This document shows, piece after piece, positions 26,797-36,804 of a stretch of 53,778 bases of DNA; the stretch's first letter is position 1; each line of letters begins with the position of its first letter. This DNA comes from an uncultured Prevotella sp. (lineage in GTDB: Bacteria > Bacteroidota > Bacteroidia > Bacteroidales > Bacteroidaceae): assembly GCA_902800365.1 (NCBI GenBank), contig CADCEF010000011.1:1-53778 (forward strand). The letters are read 5' to 3'. The position numbers and the translations under genes are program-made. The notes beneath the pieces were generated by a model. The model worked only from the letters and a program-made list of their open reading frames with translations, did not search any database and was not told the origin of the DNA.

Positions 26797-27539
26797 GACA
26801 ATAACTGGGTTAGGAAAACATCGGAAAAAAGAATGAGCACGCTCGACGTTACGACGGCATCGGTTGAGGCCTTACCCACGTTTACACTTCCGCCCTCGAC
26901 AGTATAACCGCAGAATGCCGGTACACTGGAGATAATGAAAGCGAAGAACTGGCTCTTGATAATACTCATCCACACAAACCATGGAATAAAGGCATGTTGC
27001 AGACCCTGGGTTAGGTCGTCGGGGGCAATGATATGTCCCAGATAGGCTGTGCCATAGGCTCCGATGATACCTGTGGCTGATGAGAATATTACCAGAAACG
27101 GCATGATTGTGAGCATGCCGATGATCTTTGGCAGAATAAGATAACAGGCAGAGTTGATGCCCATAATCTCGAGTGCGTCAATCTGTTGGGTTACTCGCAT
27201 TGTACCCAGCTCGGATGCAATGTTTGATCCAACCTTTCCAGCAAGGATAAGACACATTATTGAGCTGGAGAACTCGAGTAACAGAATCTCACGGGTGGTA
27301 TAACCTGCAACCCATCGGGGCATCCAGGGACTCTGGATGTTAAGCTTCATCTGAATACAGATGACGGCACCGATGAAAAACGAAATTATAAGAACGATGC
27401 CGATGGAGTTGATGCCAAGCTGCGTCATCTCGGTGACGTACTGCTTAAGGAACATCCTCATTCGTTCGGGGCGTGAGAAAACACGGCCCATAAGCATCAT
27501 GTAACGACCTAAGGCGGTCAGCCATTTATGTAATAACAT
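26793..27539 (-). CDS. mlaE: MlaE-type ABC permease
   Basis: This is a 248-residue integral membrane protein with about five to six hydrophobic segments. It has the MlaE family core: AGKVGSNIASELGTMRVTQQIDALEIMGI and a C-terminal VEGGSVNVGKASTDAVVTSSVLI. It forms the membrane channel of the lipid transporter driven by the downstream MlaF. It is divergent from lptB across a 146-bp spacer. A TAATTTTG -7 box lies 26 bp before its start. Confidence 0.88.
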   Translation of the reverse strand: MLLHKWLTALGRYMMLMGRVFSRPERMRMFLKQYVTEMTQLGINSIGIVLIISFFIGAVICIQMKLNIQSPWMPRWVAGYTTREILLLEFSSSIMCLILAGKVGSNIASELGTMRVTQQIDALEIMGINSACYLILPKIIGMLTIMPFLVIFSSATGIIGAYGTAYLGHIIAPDDLTQGLQHAFIPWFVWMSIIKSQFFAFIISSVPAFCGYTVEGGSVNVGKASTDAVVTSSVLILFSDVFLTQLLS

Positions 27540-27564
27540 GCTAATTACAAATTGAATTCGGCTG

Positions 27565-27572
27565 CAAAATTA
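27565..27572 (-). promoter_or_regulatory. -7 box for mlaEF
   Basis: The minus strand reads TAATTTTGCAGC. This matches TAnnTTTG, but no TTTG is visible 19-20 nt upstream, where the arm of a palindrome begins instead. Confidence 0.55.
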
Positions 27573-27582
27573 CTAAAAATAA

Positions 27583-27658
27583 GGCACGGATTACACGGAT
27601 TAACACAGATTAATAATAAAAATATAAAAAATTCCGTGTATTCCGTGTAATCCATGCC
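27583..27658. repeat. Imperfect palindrome between divergent mlaE and lptB
   Basis: GGCACGGATTACACGGA (27583-27599) is repeated in inverted form at 27642-27658 with a single mismatch, and further partial pairing continues inward (ACACAGATT against AATTCCGTGT). Each arm also contains a direct repeat of CACGGATTA-type units. The structure fills the -33 region of both divergent promoters. Confidence 0.8.
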
Positions 27659-27668
27659 AAAAAATAAC

Positions 27669-27676
27669 TACCTTTG
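27669..27676 (+). promoter_or_regulatory. -7 box for lptB, only 9 nt before the ATG
   Basis: TACCTTTG is followed by CAGCCGATT and then ATG (27686). With transcription normally starting about 7 nt after the box, the mRNA would have almost no leader. Confidence 0.6.
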
Positions 27677-27685
27677 CAGCCGATT

Positions 27686-28483
27686 ATGGATGAAGAGCGT
27701 ATTGTATTACGAACAGAGGGCCTCGTTAAGCGCTATGGCAAGCGTACGGTGGTCAACAATGTAAGCTTCGATGTGAAGCAGGGTGAGATTGTGGGATTGC
27801 TGGGCCCTAACGGTGCCGGTAAGACTACTTCGTTCTATATGACAACCGGACTGATTGTTCCTAACGGAGGACATATCTATCTGGGCGATGAGGACGTGAC
27901 GAAATTCCCTGTTTATAAGCGAGCTCGTGCCGGTATCGGATATCTGGCACAGGAGGCTAGCGTGTTCCGTAAGATGTCGGTTGAGGATAATATCCTGTCG
28001 GTACTTGAAATGACGGGTAAGCCCCGTGACTACCAGTTGAATAAGCTGGAGGAGCTGATAGCTGAGTTCCGCTTGGAGAAGGTGCGCAAGAACCTTGGCG
28101 ACAGACTATCGGGTGGTGAGCGTCGTCGTACCGAGATTGCACGCTGTCTGGCCATAGAACCTAAGTTCATCATGCTTGATGAGCCGTTTGCCGGTGTAGA
28201 CCCTATTGCAGTAGAGGATATCCAGCAGATTGTATACAAGTTGAAGTATCTTAACATCGGAATTCTGATTACCGACCATAATGTAGACGAGACATTGGCT
28301 ATTACCGATCGTGCTTATCTGCTTTTCGAAGGACGTATTCTTTTCCAGGGAACACCTGAAGAGCTGGCAGCTAATAAGGTTGTGCGTGAAAAATACCTGA
28401 CAGAATCGTTTGAGTTGAGAAAGAAAAACTTTGAGCAGATTGAAGCAGAACGCCAAGCAAAAGAGGATGCTGAGAAAAGTTAA
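27686..28483 (+). CDS. lptB: LPS export ABC transporter ATPase LptB
   Basis: This is a 265-residue ABC ATPase that powers LptBFG extraction of lipopolysaccharide from the inner membrane. Walker A is GPNGAGKTT, the Q-loop is [20 protein letters not shown], the signature is LSGGERRR, Walker B is [13 protein letters not shown] and the switch is [10 protein letters not shown]. The QEASVFR.MSV.EN and HNVDETL stretches are diagnostic of LptB against other ABC ATPases. I start at ATG 27686 rather than the in-frame TTG at 27674, which lies within the -7 box. A charged tail of about 30 residues ([17 protein letters not shown]) extends past the domain. The other Lpt membrane genes are not in the window. 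Confidence 0.92.
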   Translation: MDEERIVLRTEGLVKRYGKRTVVNNVSFDVKQGEIVGLLGPNGAGKTTSFYMTTGLIVPNGGHIYLGDEDVTKFPVYKRARAGIGYLAQEASVFRKMSVEDNILSVLEMTGKPRDYQLNKLEELIAEFRLEKVRKNLGDRLSGGERRRTEIARCLAIEPKFIMLDEPFAGVDPIAVEDIQQIVYKLKYLNIGILITDHNVDETLAITDRAYLLFEGRILFQGTPEELAANKVVREKYLTESFELRKKNFEQIEAERQAKEDAEKS

Positions 28484-28494
28484 AAATTGAAAAA

Positions 28495-28528
28495 CTTGCT
28501 AGTATATCGCCGATTATTTGTACTTTTG
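28495..28528 (+). promoter_or_regulatory. Promoter of tig
   Basis: CTTG at 28495-28498 and TACTTTTG at 28521-28528 are separated by 22 nt. The start codon follows 45 bp after the -7 box. Confidence 0.6.
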
Positions 28529-28573
28529 CACCTCAAATTTGAAAATATATAATATAAATAAGTACGTAAAAAG

Positions 28574-29935
28574 ATGAAAATTTCGTTTGAATGCGCCGAC
28601 AAAATCAATGGTCTGCTTACTATGACCGTTGAGAAGGCCGATTATCAGGAAGCAGTTGAAAAGACACTGAAGAATTATCGTAAGAAGGCACAGGTTCCAG
28701 GTTTCCGTCCTGGTATGGTTCCTATGGGAATGATAAAGAAGCAGTATGGCACAGCAGTTAAGGTTGAAGAGGTTAACAAGTTGCTGGGCGAGAAGTTGTA
28801 TGAGTATGTTCGCGAGAACAAGATTCAGATGCTGGGCGAGCCCCTCCCAAATCAGGAGAAGCAGGTTCCTCAGGACTTTGAGAAGGATGACGATTTGACA
28901 TTCGTATTCGACATTGCTGTAGCTCCAGAGTTCAAGGCTGAGCTTACAGGTAGAGACAAGGTTGACTATTACACAATCAAGGCAGACGATAAGCTTATCG
29001 ACGACCAGGTTCAGATGTACGCATCTCAGGCTGGTGAGTTCGTAAAGGCTGAGGTGTTCAGTGGTAATGACACTATCACCGGTGATCTTCGCGAGCTCGA
29101 TGAGAACGGTAACACCAAGGAAGGTGGTATCGTAACAGAGGGCGGTATGGTTATGCCTGCATACATCAAGGCTGACGACCAGAAGAAACTCTTCGACGGT
29201 GCTAAGCCTGGTGATATCATTACCTTCAACCCAAAGAAGGCTTACCCCGATAACGATGCTGAGGTAGCTGCTCTGCTCAAGGTGAAGAAGGAGGATGTGA
29301 AGGATCTGAATGCTGACTTCAGCTACCAGATTACTGAGATTCGTCACTTCCAGCCTGCTGAGGTTGACCAGAAACTCTTCGACCGTGTATTCGGTGAGGG
29401 TACTGTAAAGGATGAGAAGGCATTCCGTGAGAAAATTGCTGAGTCAATCGCTCCACAGCTCCAGCAGAACAGCGACTACAAGTTCCTGCTTGATGTTCGT
29501 GCTCACATGGAGAAGAAGGTTGGTAAGCTGGAGTTCCCAGAGGCTCTGCTTAAGCGCGTTATGCTGCAGAACAATCAGGATAAGGGTGCTGACTACGTAG
29601 AGAAGAACTTCGAGGGTAGCATCAAGGAGCTGGCTTGGCACCTGATTAAGGAGCAGTTGGTTGCTGCTAATAATATTAAGGTAGAGGAGGACGACCTGAA
29701 GGCGGTTGCCAAGGAGGCCATCCGTGCTCAGTTCGCTCAGTATGGTATGAGCAATGTTCCTGAGGATGTTCTGGAGAACTATGCAGCAGAGCAGATGAAG
29801 AAGCGCGAGAATGTTGACAACTTCGTTGACCGCGCCGTAGACGTTAAGCTTACCGAAGCCCTCAAAAATGTTGTAAAACTGAATCAAAAAGAGGTTACTT
29901 TGGAGGAGTTTAATAAGCTTATGCAGCAAAAATAA
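28574..29935 (+). CDS. tig: Trigger factor, ribosome-associated chaperone
   Basis: This is a 453-residue chaperone that binds the ribosome exit tunnel and shields nascent chains. The ribosome-binding signature GFRPGMVP is at residues 43-50, in the N-terminal domain (1-~120). A divergent central region (~150-250) takes the PPIase-domain position, followed by the long helical C-terminal arms (~260-430; EAFREKIAESIAPQLQQNSDYKFLLDVRAHMEKKV). It has its own promoter and a hairpin terminator. clpP and clpX follow, a common bacterial arrangement. Confidence 0.93.
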   Translation: MKISFECADKINGLLTMTVEKADYQEAVEKTLKNYRKKAQVPGFRPGMVPMGMIKKQYGTAVKVEEVNKLLGEKLYEYVRENKIQMLGEPLPNQEKQVPQDFEKDDDLTFVFDIAVAPEFKAELTGRDKVDYYTIKADDKLIDDQVQMYASQAGEFVKAEVFSGNDTITGDLRELDENGNTKEGGIVTEGGMVMPAYIKADDQKKLFDGAKPGDIITFNPKKAYPDNDAEVAALLKVKKEDVKDLNADFSYQITEIRHFQPAEVDQKLFDRVFGEGTVKDEKAFREKIAESIAPQLQQNSDYKFLLDVRAHMEKKVGKLEFPEALLKRVMLQNNQDKGADYVEKNFEGSIKELAWHLIKEQLVAANNIKVEEDDLKAVAKEAIRAQFAQYGMSNVPEDVLENYAAEQMKKRENVDNFVDRAVDVKLTEALKNVVKLNQKEVTLEEFNKLMQQK

Positions 29936-29951
29936 GCTTTTTTAGGAAAAA

Positions 29952-29986
29952 ATAACCCCTAAAATGCAAGGGTTATCGACTTTTTT
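29952..29986 (+). terminator. tig terminator
   Basis: ATAACCC (29952-29958) pairs with GGGTTAT (29970-29976) around an 11-nt loop, followed after CGAC by TTTTTT. Part of the 3' arm is shared with the longer inverted repeat described for clpP. Confidence 0.65.
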
Positions 29987-30030
29987 ATTATCTTTGTGTC
30001 CCAAACGCAAGATGAGGAAGGTCGATAACC
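29971..30030 (+). promoter_or_regulatory. clpP promoter flanked by a 10-bp inverted repeat
   Basis: The -7 box TATCTTTG lies at 29989-29996. It is flanked by GGTTATCGAC (29971-29980) and its exact inverse GTCGATAACC (30021-30030). The arms fall near -30 and +20. This is the layout of an operator able to block a promoter, or of alternative RNA hairpins in read-through transcripts from tig. Confidence 0.6.
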
Positions 30031-30061
30031 TTTTCTCTGTATATAAAAGAAAGGAAAGAAT

Positions 30062-30730
30062 ATGAATAATGATTTCAGAAAATTTGCTACCAAGCATTTA
30101 GGAATGAACGGTATGGTGCTCGACGATGTTATCAAGGCCCAGAATCAGTATATGAATCCATATATTCTTGAGGAGCGTCAGTTGAACGTTACTCAGATGG
30201 ATGTCTTCTCACGATTGATGATGGACCGTATCATATTCCTTGGTACACAGATTGACGACTATACCGCTAATACACTCCAGGCTCAGCTGTTGTTCCTGGA
30301 TTCTACCGATCCTGGTAAGGATATCTCGATATACATCAACTCTCCTGGCGGAAGTGTTACTGCTGGACTCGGAATCTATGACACTATGCAGTTCATAACC
30401 AGCGACGTTGCTACTATCTGTACAGGTATGGCAGCCTCTATGGGTGCCGTGCTGCTTGTGGCTGGTGCAGAGGGCAAGCGTTCGGCTTTGCCACACAGCC
30501 GTGTAATGATTCACCAGCCTCTGGGCGGTGTCCAGGGTCAGGCTTCGGATATCGAAATCGAGGCTAAGGAGATCCTGAAGTTTAAGAAGGAGTTGTATAC
30601 TATCATCTCAGAGCACTCACATACCCCATATGATAAGGTATATGCTGATTCAGACCGTAACTACTGGATGACAGCAGAAGAGGCTAAGGCCTATGGTATG
30701 ATTGACGAGGTGCTCGCTCGTAAGAAGTAA
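30062..30730 (+). CDS. clpP: ATP-dependent Clp protease proteolytic subunit
   Basis: This is the 222-residue serine protease core of ClpXP. The nucleophile is Ser126 (GMAASMGAV) and the base is His151 (RVMIHQPLGG), at the usual 25-residue spacing. Aligning from the His, the third triad position (Asp185 of E. coli ClpP, ERDR) reads DRNYW here, so Asn200 replaces the expected Asp; the codon is AAC. A nearby Asp198 might substitute. The N-terminus carries an extra stretch before the mature start (processing near ILEERQ is typical). It is followed by clpX after 9 bp and led by a palindrome-flanked promoter. Confidence 0.93.
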   Translation: MNNDFRKFATKHLGMNGMVLDDVIKAQNQYMNPYILEERQLNVTQMDVFSRLMMDRIIFLGTQIDDYTANTLQAQLLFLDSTDPGKDISIYINSPGGSVTAGLGIYDTMQFITSDVATICTGMAASMGAVLLVAGAEGKRSALPHSRVMIHQPLGGVQGQASDIEIEAKEILKFKKELYTIISEHSHTPYDKVYADSDRNYWMTAEEAKAYGMIDEVLARKK

Positions 30731-30739
30731 GAAGAATAA

Positions 30740-31978
30740 ATGAAGAACGTTTGTAGTTTCTGTGGTAGAAGTGAAAAAGAGGTAAGGCTGCTGATTAGTG
30801 GTCTGAACGGACATATCTGTGATGATTGCGCACGTCAGGCTTACCAGATTGTACAGGATAATCTAAAGGAAACACCAAAAACTACCAAGACAGGAGAAAA
30901 AGGCGATGAGGTAGCTAAGCTGAAGGTGCCCAAGCCAAAAGAGATTAAAGAATATCTTGATCAGTACGTTATCGGTCAGGACGATGCAAAGCGCTACCTT
31001 TCGGTGGCCGTTTATAACCATTATAAGCGTTTGCAGCAGCCTGTTGATGAAGATGGCGTAGAGATTGAGAAGAGCAATATTATTATGGTGGGTAGTACGG
31101 GAACGGGAAAAACCCTTCTGGCACGTACTATTGCCAAACTGCTTGATGTGCCCTTTACCATTGTTGACGCAACGGTATTTACCGAGGCAGGTTATGTGGG
31201 AGAGGATGTAGAGAGCATTCTGTCACGACTTCTGCAGGTGGCCGACTATAATGTAGAGGCTGCCCAGCGTGGTATTGTGTTTATTGATGAGATCGACAAG
31301 ATAGCCCGTAAGAGTGATAACCCCTCGATTACCCGTGATGTAAGCGGTGAGGGCGTTCAGCAGGGATTGTTGAAACTGTTGGAGGGTACAATGGTGAACG
31401 TTCCACCTAAGGGCGGACGTAAACATCCTGATCAGGATTATATCCATGTAGATACCCGCAATATACTGTTTATCTGCGGAGGTGCGTTTGATGGTATCGA
31501 GCGTAAGATTGCCCAGCGATTGAATACCCATGTGGTGGGATATAACTCGGTGACTAACGTAAGAAAGATAGATAAGAACGACCTGATGCAGTATATCGTT
31601 CCTCAGGACTTGAAGTCGTTCGGACTTATTCCTGAGATCATTGGTCGTCTGCCAGTGCTTACTCATCTGAATCCTCTGGATCGTGAGGCATTGGAGAAGA
31701 TCCTTACAGAGCCAAAGAACTCTATTATCCGTCAGTATAAGAAACTCTTTGAGATGGACGGCGTAGAGGTGACTTTCGACAAGGAAGCATTAGAGACTCT
31801 GGTAGACAAGGCTGTGGAATATAAACTTGGTGCCCGTGGTCTGCGCTCTATCGTTGAGAGCGTGATGATGGATGCCATGTATGACCTGCCTTCGAAGAAA
31901 ACCAAGAAGTTCAAGGTGACTGCCGACTATGTTAATAAACAGTTGGAGAAGTCATATCTTCAGAAATTGGAAGCCTAA
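30740..31978 (+). CDS. clpX: ClpX unfoldase ATPase
   Basis: This is a 412-residue AAA+ unfoldase that feeds substrates to ClpP. The N-terminal zinc domain has CSFC and CDDC (residues ~5-35). Walker A is GSTGTGKT, pore loop 1 is GYVGEDVE, Walker B is [10 protein letters not shown] and sensor-2 is [11 protein letters not shown]. At the position of the ClpP-docking IGF loop this protein has VGY (HVVGYNSV), a relaxed version. It is cotranscribed with clpP (9-bp gap) and followed by recQ after 13 bp. Confidence 0.95.
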   Translation: MKNVCSFCGRSEKEVRLLISGLNGHICDDCARQAYQIVQDNLKETPKTTKTGEKGDEVAKLKVPKPKEIKEYLDQYVIGQDDAKRYLSVAVYNHYKRLQQPVDEDGVEIEKSNIIMVGSTGTGKTLLARTIAKLLDVPFTIVDATVFTEAGYVGEDVESILSRLLQVADYNVEAAQRGIVFIDEIDKIARKSDNPSITRDVSGEGVQQGLLKLLEGTMVNVPPKGGRKHPDQDYIHVDTRNILFICGGAFDGIERKIAQRLNTHVVGYNSVTNVRKIDKNDLMQYIVPQDLKSFGLIPEIIGRLPVLTHLNPLDREALEKILTEPKNSIIRQYKKLFEMDGVEVTFDKEALETLVDKAVEYKLGARGLRSIVESVMMDAMYDLPSKKTKKFKVTADYVNKQLEKSYLQKLEA

Positions 31979-31991
31979 CTAACTAAGATAT

Positions 31992-34172
31992 ATGAGCGAA
32001 AATAAGAATCTCACAGCAGCCCTGAAGAAGTACTTTGGATTTGACACGTTCAAAGGCGATCAGGAGCGTATCATCCAAAATCTGATGGATGGTAACGACA
32101 CCTTTGTGCTGATGCCTACCGGTGGAGGTAAGTCGTTGTGCTACCAGCTGCCATCGTTGCTGATGGAAGGCACAGCCATCGTTATCTCGCCACTGATAGC
32201 GCTGATGAAGAATCAGGTTGACGTAATCTCAAGCCTCAGTGAGGTTGAGGGTACTGCTCACTACCTGAATTCATCGCTGAACAAGGCTGCTATAGACCAG
32301 GTAAAGTCGGACGTTCTTGCCGGACGTACTAAACTACTATATGTGGCACCCGAATCTTTGACAAAAGAGGATAACGTAGAGTTCCTCAAGTCGGTAAAGA
32401 TTTCGTTCTATGCCATCGACGAGGCACACTGTATCTCTGAATGGGGTCACGACTTCCGTCCTGAGTATCGCCGTATACGTCCTATAGTTGACGAGATTGG
32501 CAAGGCACCAATCATCGCACTTACCGCTACGGCTACCGACAAGGTTCGTACAGATATCAAGAAAAACCTTGGTATTGTAGATGCTACTGAGTTCAAGAGC
32601 TCGTTCAATCGTCCTAACCTCTACTACGAGGTACGTCCCAAAACACAGAATGTAGATAAAGATATTATCAAGTTCATAAAGCAGCATCCCGGCAAGAGCG
32701 GTATCATATACTGCTTGTCGAGAAAGAAGGTTGAGGAGTTGGCGGCTATTCTGCGTGCTAACGATATCAAGGCTGCAGCTTATCATGCTGGACTTGACAG
32801 TAACACCCGTTCGAACACTCAGGATGAGTTCCTGATGGAGAATATTGATGTTATCGTGGCTACAATCGCATTCGGTATGGGTATTGATAAGCCCGATGTA
32901 CGATTCGTTATCCACTACGATATCCCTAAGTCGCTTGAGGGCTATTATCAGGAGACTGGTAGAGCTGGTCGCGATGGTGGTGAGGGTATCTGTCTTGCAT
33001 TCTACTCATATAAGGACTTGCAGAAACTTGATAAGTTCATGGAGGGCAAACCTGTGGCCGAACAGGATATTGGTCGCCAGTTGCTTGTTGAGACTGCTGC
33101 TTATGCCGAGACAAGTGTATGCCGCAGAAAGATGTTGTTGCACTACTTCGGTGAGACCTACGAGAAGGATAATTGTGGCAATTGCGATAACTGTCTGCAT
33201 CCAAAGACCAAGATTGAGGCTCAAGAACAGTTGGTTATCGTGCTCAAGTCAATACAGGCTATCAAGGAGAACTTCCGCTCAGATTATGTTATCGATTTTA
33301 TTATAGGTAAGGAGACTGAGGAGATTCTGGCTCATCACCACGAGCAGCAGGAGTTGTTTGGCGCTGGTGCAGATGACGACGAGAAGATATGGAATCCCGT
33401 TATCCGTCAGGCTCTTATTGCCGGCTTCCTTAAAAAGGAAGTTGAGAACTATGGATTGCTCAAGCTTACATCGGCTGGTAAGAAGTTCCTCAAGGCACCA
33501 AAGTCGTTCATGATTGTTAAGGATGCTGAGTTCAGTGATTATGACGATTCGGCTGACCATGAGGGTGGAGTAAGCTCGCTTGATCCTGTGCTTACATCTA
33601 TGCTTCGCGACTTGCGTAAGAAGTGGTCAAAGCAACTGTCTCGTCCACCATACGTTATTTTCCAGGATGTGTCTATCGACCAGATGGCTACCGATTATCC
33701 TATCACTCTTGAGGAGCTGAAGAATATCCAGGGAGTGGGAGAGGGTAAGGTGAAACAGCCTTATGCTCAGGAGTTTGTTGATCTAATCAAAGCCTACTGC
33801 GAGGAGAACGAGATAGAGCGCCAGGTTGATATGCGTGTTCGTACGGTGGCAAAGAAATCGATGCTCAAGGTAAAGATTATCCAGAGCATTGACCGTCAGA
33901 TAGCCCTTGACGATATTGCTGATGCTCAGGGTATCGAGTTCGAGGAGCTGCTTGACGAGGTAGAGGCCATTGTTTATAGCGGAACAAAACTTGATATTGA
34001 TTACTTCCTTGAGGAGGTTATCGATGAGGATCATATTGATGATATATATGATTACTTTGCTGAGAGCGAGACCGACAACTTACGAGTTGCAGAAGAAGAA
34101 CTTGGCGAAGACTACTCTGAGGACGAGATACGACTGGTACGTATTAAGTTCATCTCAGAAATGGCAAACTGA
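31992..34172 (+). CDS. recQ: RecQ family ATP-dependent DNA helicase
   Basis: This is a 726-residue 3'-5' DNA helicase of recombination and repair. Motif I is PTGGGKS (residues 42-48), motif II is DEAHCISEWGHDFR, motif VI is QETGRAGRDG, and the RQC zinc site is visible as C...CGNCDNC. An HRDC-like domain (SRPPYVIFQDVSIDQMA..YPIT..EL..I.GVGEGKV) follows. A C-terminal extension of ~100 acidic residues makes it longer than E. coli RecQ, as is usual in Bacteroidetes. It probably reads out of the clpPX operon. Confidence 0.93.
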   Translation: MSENKNLTAALKKYFGFDTFKGDQERIIQNLMDGNDTFVLMPTGGGKSLCYQLPSLLMEGTAIVISPLIALMKNQVDVISSLSEVEGTAHYLNSSLNKAAIDQVKSDVLAGRTKLLYVAPESLTKEDNVEFLKSVKISFYAIDEAHCISEWGHDFRPEYRRIRPIVDEIGKAPIIALTATATDKVRTDIKKNLGIVDATEFKSSFNRPNLYYEVRPKTQNVDKDIIKFIKQHPGKSGIIYCLSRKKVEELAAILRANDIKAAAYHAGLDSNTRSNTQDEFLMENIDVIVATIAFGMGIDKPDVRFVIHYDIPKSLEGYYQETGRAGRDGGEGICLAFYSYKDLQKLDKFMEGKPVAEQDIGRQLLVETAAYAETSVCRRKMLLHYFGETYEKDNCGNCDNCLHPKTKIEAQEQLVIVLKSIQAIKENFRSDYVIDFIIGKETEEILAHHHEQQELFGAGADDDEKIWNPVIRQALIAGFLKKEVENYGLLKLTSAGKKFLKAPKSFMIVKDAEFSDYDDSADHEGGVSSLDPVLTSMLRDLRKKWSKQLSRPPYVIFQDVSIDQMATDYPITLEELKNIQGVGEGKVKQPYAQEFVDLIKAYCEENEIERQVDMRVRTVAKKSMLKVKIIQSIDRQIALDDIADAQGIEFEELLDEVEAIVYSGTKLDIDYFLEEVIDEDHIDDIYDYFAESETDNLRVAEEELGEDYSEDEIRLVRIKFISEMAN

Positions 34173-34181
34173 TTTTGATTT

Positions 34182-35237
34182 ATGAAGAAACTTTTATTGA
34201 TAGTGTTGGGCGCCTTATTGGTTGCCCAACCTGCAGATGCACAGTTCCTTAAGAAGCTGTTTAAGAAGAAAGCAAAGACAGAGAAGAAAAAGAAGTCTGG
34301 TTCTAAGGCCGATGGTATCGATGATGATGCTCAGGTTGCAATGGCTGATTGGGCTACAGTAGCTGATAATCAGAATAACCGTAATGCTTTCCTGAATATT
34401 CCATTAGGAATAAAGGCCGACCGCTTTGAGAAATCTCTGATGGAGCAGAACTTCACCGAGCGCAAGCCTGAGGGAAAACAGACTGCAAAGTCGTATGTCT
34501 ATGAGGGTGATGTGTACGGGGCAAAATCGATTGTTACTTTGGCGACTACCGATCAGACAGCCCGTGTTTATGCTGTTGACGTAGAAGAGGAGCAGATATA
34601 TCCATCGCTGCAGGCCGTTCAGCAGCGATTCCAAGAACTGAAAAAGCAACTTACCGGTGTTTACGGACAAGGTTTTATCGACAATCAGGGTGAGGCATAT
34701 ACCATCCAGACTCGACTTGGTACCGTAAGTCTTCATTATGAGCGTGGTTCACTTACCAGCAGCTACACCATAGGTTTTACTCTTGATGATGCCAAGGCTT
34801 ATAATATGGCTTATGGTGAGATGGATGCCGAAGATAAAGAATATGAGGATGCTCCACGTAGCATTGATAACGGATTGGCTCTGGCTTGTAACCATACCGA
34901 CTTGGTTGGGTTGGGTGTAAAACTGTTGCAGAACCGTCAGCTCAAGGCTGCTCAGATCATTCTGCGTAGCTATGACTATAAGATTGGAAAAGTTACTGCC
35001 AAAGTGGTGCCAGCAACCTTTGCTATGGCCGATTATCAGGCATCGGTAAGTATGGCGCGTAAAAAGCAGAATATTACTTCTGTTGCCATCACTGCAACTG
35101 ATGATATTGCCGCAATATGCAAGGATTTGCAGACCTATGGTTTCACTTCTTCCGACCAGAAAACATGGCGTCAGGGCAACATGACAGTAGTTGTTTCGAC
35201 CGACAAACAGGGCAGGGTTGTAGTTACACTACGTTAA
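34182..35237 (+). CDS. Exported protein of unknown function
   Basis: This is a 351-residue protein I cannot assign to a family. A signal peptide (ALLVAQPADA-Q) is followed by a very lysine-rich stretch (residues ~24-42: FLKKLFKKKAKTEKKKKSG) and then a mixed alpha/beta body with two similar-sounding ends (VYEGDVYGAKSIVTLATT and WRQGNMTVVVSTDKQGRVVVTLR). No Cys follows the signal peptide, so it is periplasmic or secreted rather than a lipoprotein. It starts 9 bp after recQ, hence is likely cotranscribed with clpPX-recQ, but nothing in the sequence ties it functionally to them. Confidence 0.7.
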   Translation: MKKLLLIVLGALLVAQPADAQFLKKLFKKKAKTEKKKKSGSKADGIDDDAQVAMADWATVADNQNNRNAFLNIPLGIKADRFEKSLMEQNFTERKPEGKQTAKSYVYEGDVYGAKSIVTLATTDQTARVYAVDVEEEQIYPSLQAVQQRFQELKKQLTGVYGQGFIDNQGEAYTIQTRLGTVSLHYERGSLTSSYTIGFTLDDAKAYNMAYGEMDAEDKEYEDAPRSIDNGLALACNHTDLVGLGVKLLQNRQLKAAQIILRSYDYKIGKVTAKVVPATFAMADYQASVSMARKKQNITSVAITATDDIAAICKDLQTYGFTSSDQKTWRQGNMTVVVSTDKQGRVVVTLR

Positions 35238-35248
35238 ATCCTATTAAA

Positions 35249-35271
35249 GATAGGCGAAAACGCTTGCTATC
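35249..35271 (+). terminator. Possible hairpin before guaB
   Basis: GATAGGCG-AAAA-CGC-TTG-CTATC can fold with a 3-nt bulge. No T-run follows. It includes the presumed -33 TTG of the guaB promoter, so it may instead be regulatory. Confidence 0.35.
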
Positions 35272-35293
35272 TCGGAAAAAATGACTAATTTTG
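35263..35293 (+). promoter_or_regulatory. Promoter of the guaB operon
   Basis: CTTG (35263-35266) lies 19 nt before TAATTTTG (35286-35293), and the ATG follows 29 bp later. Confidence 0.65.
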
Positions 35294-35310
35294 CACGCAA
35301 TAAAATTTAA

Positions 35311-36803
<1,493 letters not shown>

Positions 36804-36804
<1 letters not shown>

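Noticed and set aside
28514-29347. 277-codon minus-strand frame over tig
   Set aside because: A shadow of a strongly biased coding sequence. It has low-complexity Leu/Val content and no domain, and trigger factor is unmistakable on the other strand.
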